Shown piece after piece: positions 49,074 through 50,511 of a DNA stretch of 50,511 bases. Position 1 is the first letter of the stretch. Each line of letters starts with the position of its first letter. Source of the DNA: Isohypsibius dastychi (Eukaryota; Tardigrada; Eutardigrada; Parachela; Isohypsibiidae); assembly GCA_034696485.1 (NCBI GenBank), contig JAQIWT010000034.1:1-50511 (forward strand), given 5' to 3'. A model generated the notes under the pieces. That model was not told where the DNA came from, did not search any database, and saw nothing but the letters and a program-made list of their open reading frames with translations. Made by a program: the position numbers and the translations under genes.

Positions 49074-49783
49074 ACTTTTCATGCTTCGGAATGCACCCGC
49101 TGCCTACTGGTCATTTATCCAGCACATTATTGATCATACATCAGGAGTGATTTCATTCTTTTGGTTAGTCACCGCGAGATCCCCAGTAGAAAACTGAAGA
49201 TCGTTCTGGGGTTTAAATGGTCCTTCAGCCATGAACCAGAAATATTCGATAAACATTCTGTTGTTGACCTCACTTGATCAGACTTCCAATCTTTCAAACT
49301 AATCTCGACAGTCGGCATGCGGCTAGTATTCGGCTTATTTGGAAGTTGGTTAAGAAAAACAAGTCACATTTAATTTCAGCTTCAAAAACAGTATGTTATT
49401 TCGTCAGCGCTTTTTCAATTCTTCAAAGTCAATCTACTGTGAGATAGCCCTAATCACTTCGCGAGACCCTAACTTAACCTACACCTATGACCGTATCACT
49501 CGTTTCGCATAAAGGTCGAAGGAGGAACAAGGTTGATATAGCTCGGTGTTCGAAGTTGCGGTTGGTAGCTGCACATTTCGCACCAGGCGTTGGAACTATG
49601 ACCAAGAAAAATTGTCAACTCTGCTTCGTTTTGCATATTTCTCAAAGTCTTCAGTTTGTGCATATTTTCAAGTCAAAAGTAGTTTGAAATGCCAAAGAAT
49701 GAAGAAGGCATACTTTCCTGGCTGAGGCGTTTAAAATGGCTCCTTCATTTCATGCAATAACATCCAGGAGATAACATCTTGCG
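49074..49783. other. Intergenic, 3' of the LanC-like gene
   Basis: No gene supported. The plus-strand ORF 49487-49687 has no splice context or recognisable product. Confidence 0.45.
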
Positions 49784-50061
49784 ATGCAATCTGCTCGCTT
49801 AAAGCAATTATTCATTGTTTCGAGTTCATTGACGGCGCAGAATGTGGTTGAAGTCACCTCGGTTTACGGATGGAGCAGTCGGTTTCGGTGGAATTTCAGA
49901 GAAGAGAGTTTTAATGAAAATTTGAAATTCTACCGAATATCTTCTGCTGGGGATTTCTCCAAAACTTTGGGTTCCGTAAACTGCAATCGATGTCCAAGTG
50001 TCTCAGCTGTTCATTTCACGATAAATTCGCTCGAGTCATCTGACATATTTATAATTGTGAG
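49784..50061 (+). CDS. Possible partial gene (tentative exon)
   Basis: An open frame from ATG 49793 encodes a sequence of believable composition (SSRFRWNFREESF, then HFTINSLESSDIFII) ending at a GTGAGT donor at about 50058. A second stretch after TTGTTATTCGTAG at about 50173 (GPPVNTCGFATIDLTKEPS) might be the next exon. No family recognised, and the gene would run off the window. Confidence 0.3.
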
Positions 50062-50298
50062 TTAACCCATGCACCCAGAAACTTTTAAAAATTTGTGTCC
50101 AGTGGACTATATAAGTAACGGTTTTCTTTTTTGTCTCACCATTTGTGAATTATATTCGGTTGTTATTCGTAGTGGACCACCGGTAAATACTTGTGGGTTT
50201 GCCACCATTGACCTGACAAAGGAGCCCTCCGTCAAGATTGCCACTATTTTTTCTCATCGATTTATGCAACCTGCCAGGGGCTCGTTCGAGCTGTTGGA

Positions 50299-50321
50299 GG
50301 GTGTATATTTTATATACACCC
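50299..50321. repeat. Short hairpin
   Basis: GGGTGTATAT and its complement separated by TTT, a perfect 10-bp stem. Possibly part of the repeat-rich end of the window. Confidence 0.6.
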
Positions 50322-50448
50322 CCTGCTTTTCTCGACTGCTATGGCTCAAAAAAAATTTTGGTTATCATTTTCTTGTTCAGTTTGTTTTTCTGATTCGGGG
50401 GGTGCACTCAGGGGGGCGATATTTTTCAGACCCCCAAGGGGGTAGCGT

Positions 50449-50510
50449 AGGGGGGCAGCCAATCAGAAAAGCGCGTTTCTGATTACGCTTTTCTGATTGG
50501 CTGCCCCCCT
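50449..50510. repeat. Perfect 25-bp inverted repeat at the window end
   Basis: The left arm 50449-50473 begins AGGGGGGCAGCCAATCAG. The right arm 50486-50510 is its exact complement, with a 12-nt loop that repeats the TTTCTGATT motif. Upstream (50396-50455) are four runs of five or six G, able in principle to form a G-quadruplex. Probably the end of a repeat element cut by the window edge. Confidence 0.85.
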
Positions 50511-50511
50511 T

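Overview
This is a stretch of a metazoan nuclear genome, most likely a small-intron invertebrate. Genes are split by GT-AG introns. Many introns are only about 45-75 nt, mixed with a few of 0.3-1.4 kb. The glycogen phosphorylase keeps the animal-type N-terminal phosphorylation site, and a SPAG17/PF6 homologue implies motile cilia or flagella. I could not fix the phylum. A flatworm-like lineage is possible but is a guess.

Layout. Positions 1-2.2 kb: no supported gene (AT-rich simple sequence, short C runs). 2.2-5.5 kb (-): two-exon gene for a basic, His-rich, coiled-coil protein I do not recognise. 6.04-10.85 kb (-): a complete tyrosine-recombinase (YR) retrotransposon of the DIRS order (Ngaro/PAT-like) with perfect split direct repeats. 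It encodes Gag, RT/RNase H and YR, and its Gag stop is UGA-CUAG, in frame with RT. 12.2-12.8 kb (-): orphan ORF. 15.1-15.5 kb (-): doublecortin-domain exons. 16.4-18.7 kb: membrane-protein exons on both strands. 19.2-20.5 kb (-): NAP1-like histone chaperone. 21.1-24.5 kb (-): secreted proline-rich protein with a 33-residue tandem repeat and a furin-like site.

26.3-34.2 kb (-): SPAG17, with two inverted-repeat elements in its introns. 34.3-38.1 kb: repeat-rich intergenic region holding a foldback element with 9-bp flanking repeats, a non-autonomous hAT-type element with an 8-bp duplication, and a relative of the SPAG17-intron MITE. 38.1-41.3 kb (-): complete 12-exon glycogen phosphorylase. 42.2-42.6 kb (-): possible 47-aa gene. 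43.0-45.6 kb (+): 11-exon unrecognised gene. 45.9-49.1 kb (+): seven-exon LanC-like protein with intact zinc ligands and a novel C-terminal tail. 49.8-50.5 kb: possible partial gene, then a perfect 25-bp hairpin at the window edge.

The host genes are not an obvious pathway. SPAG17 and the doublecortin protein are both microtubule/axoneme related, but the other neighbours (phosphorylase, LanC-like, NAP1-like) look like ordinary housekeeping genes. The most interesting system is the young YR retrotransposon, whose Gag-RT fusion appears to depend on programmed UGA readthrough. Exon joins were made by eye from splice consensus, frame and family homology; there is no transcript evidence.
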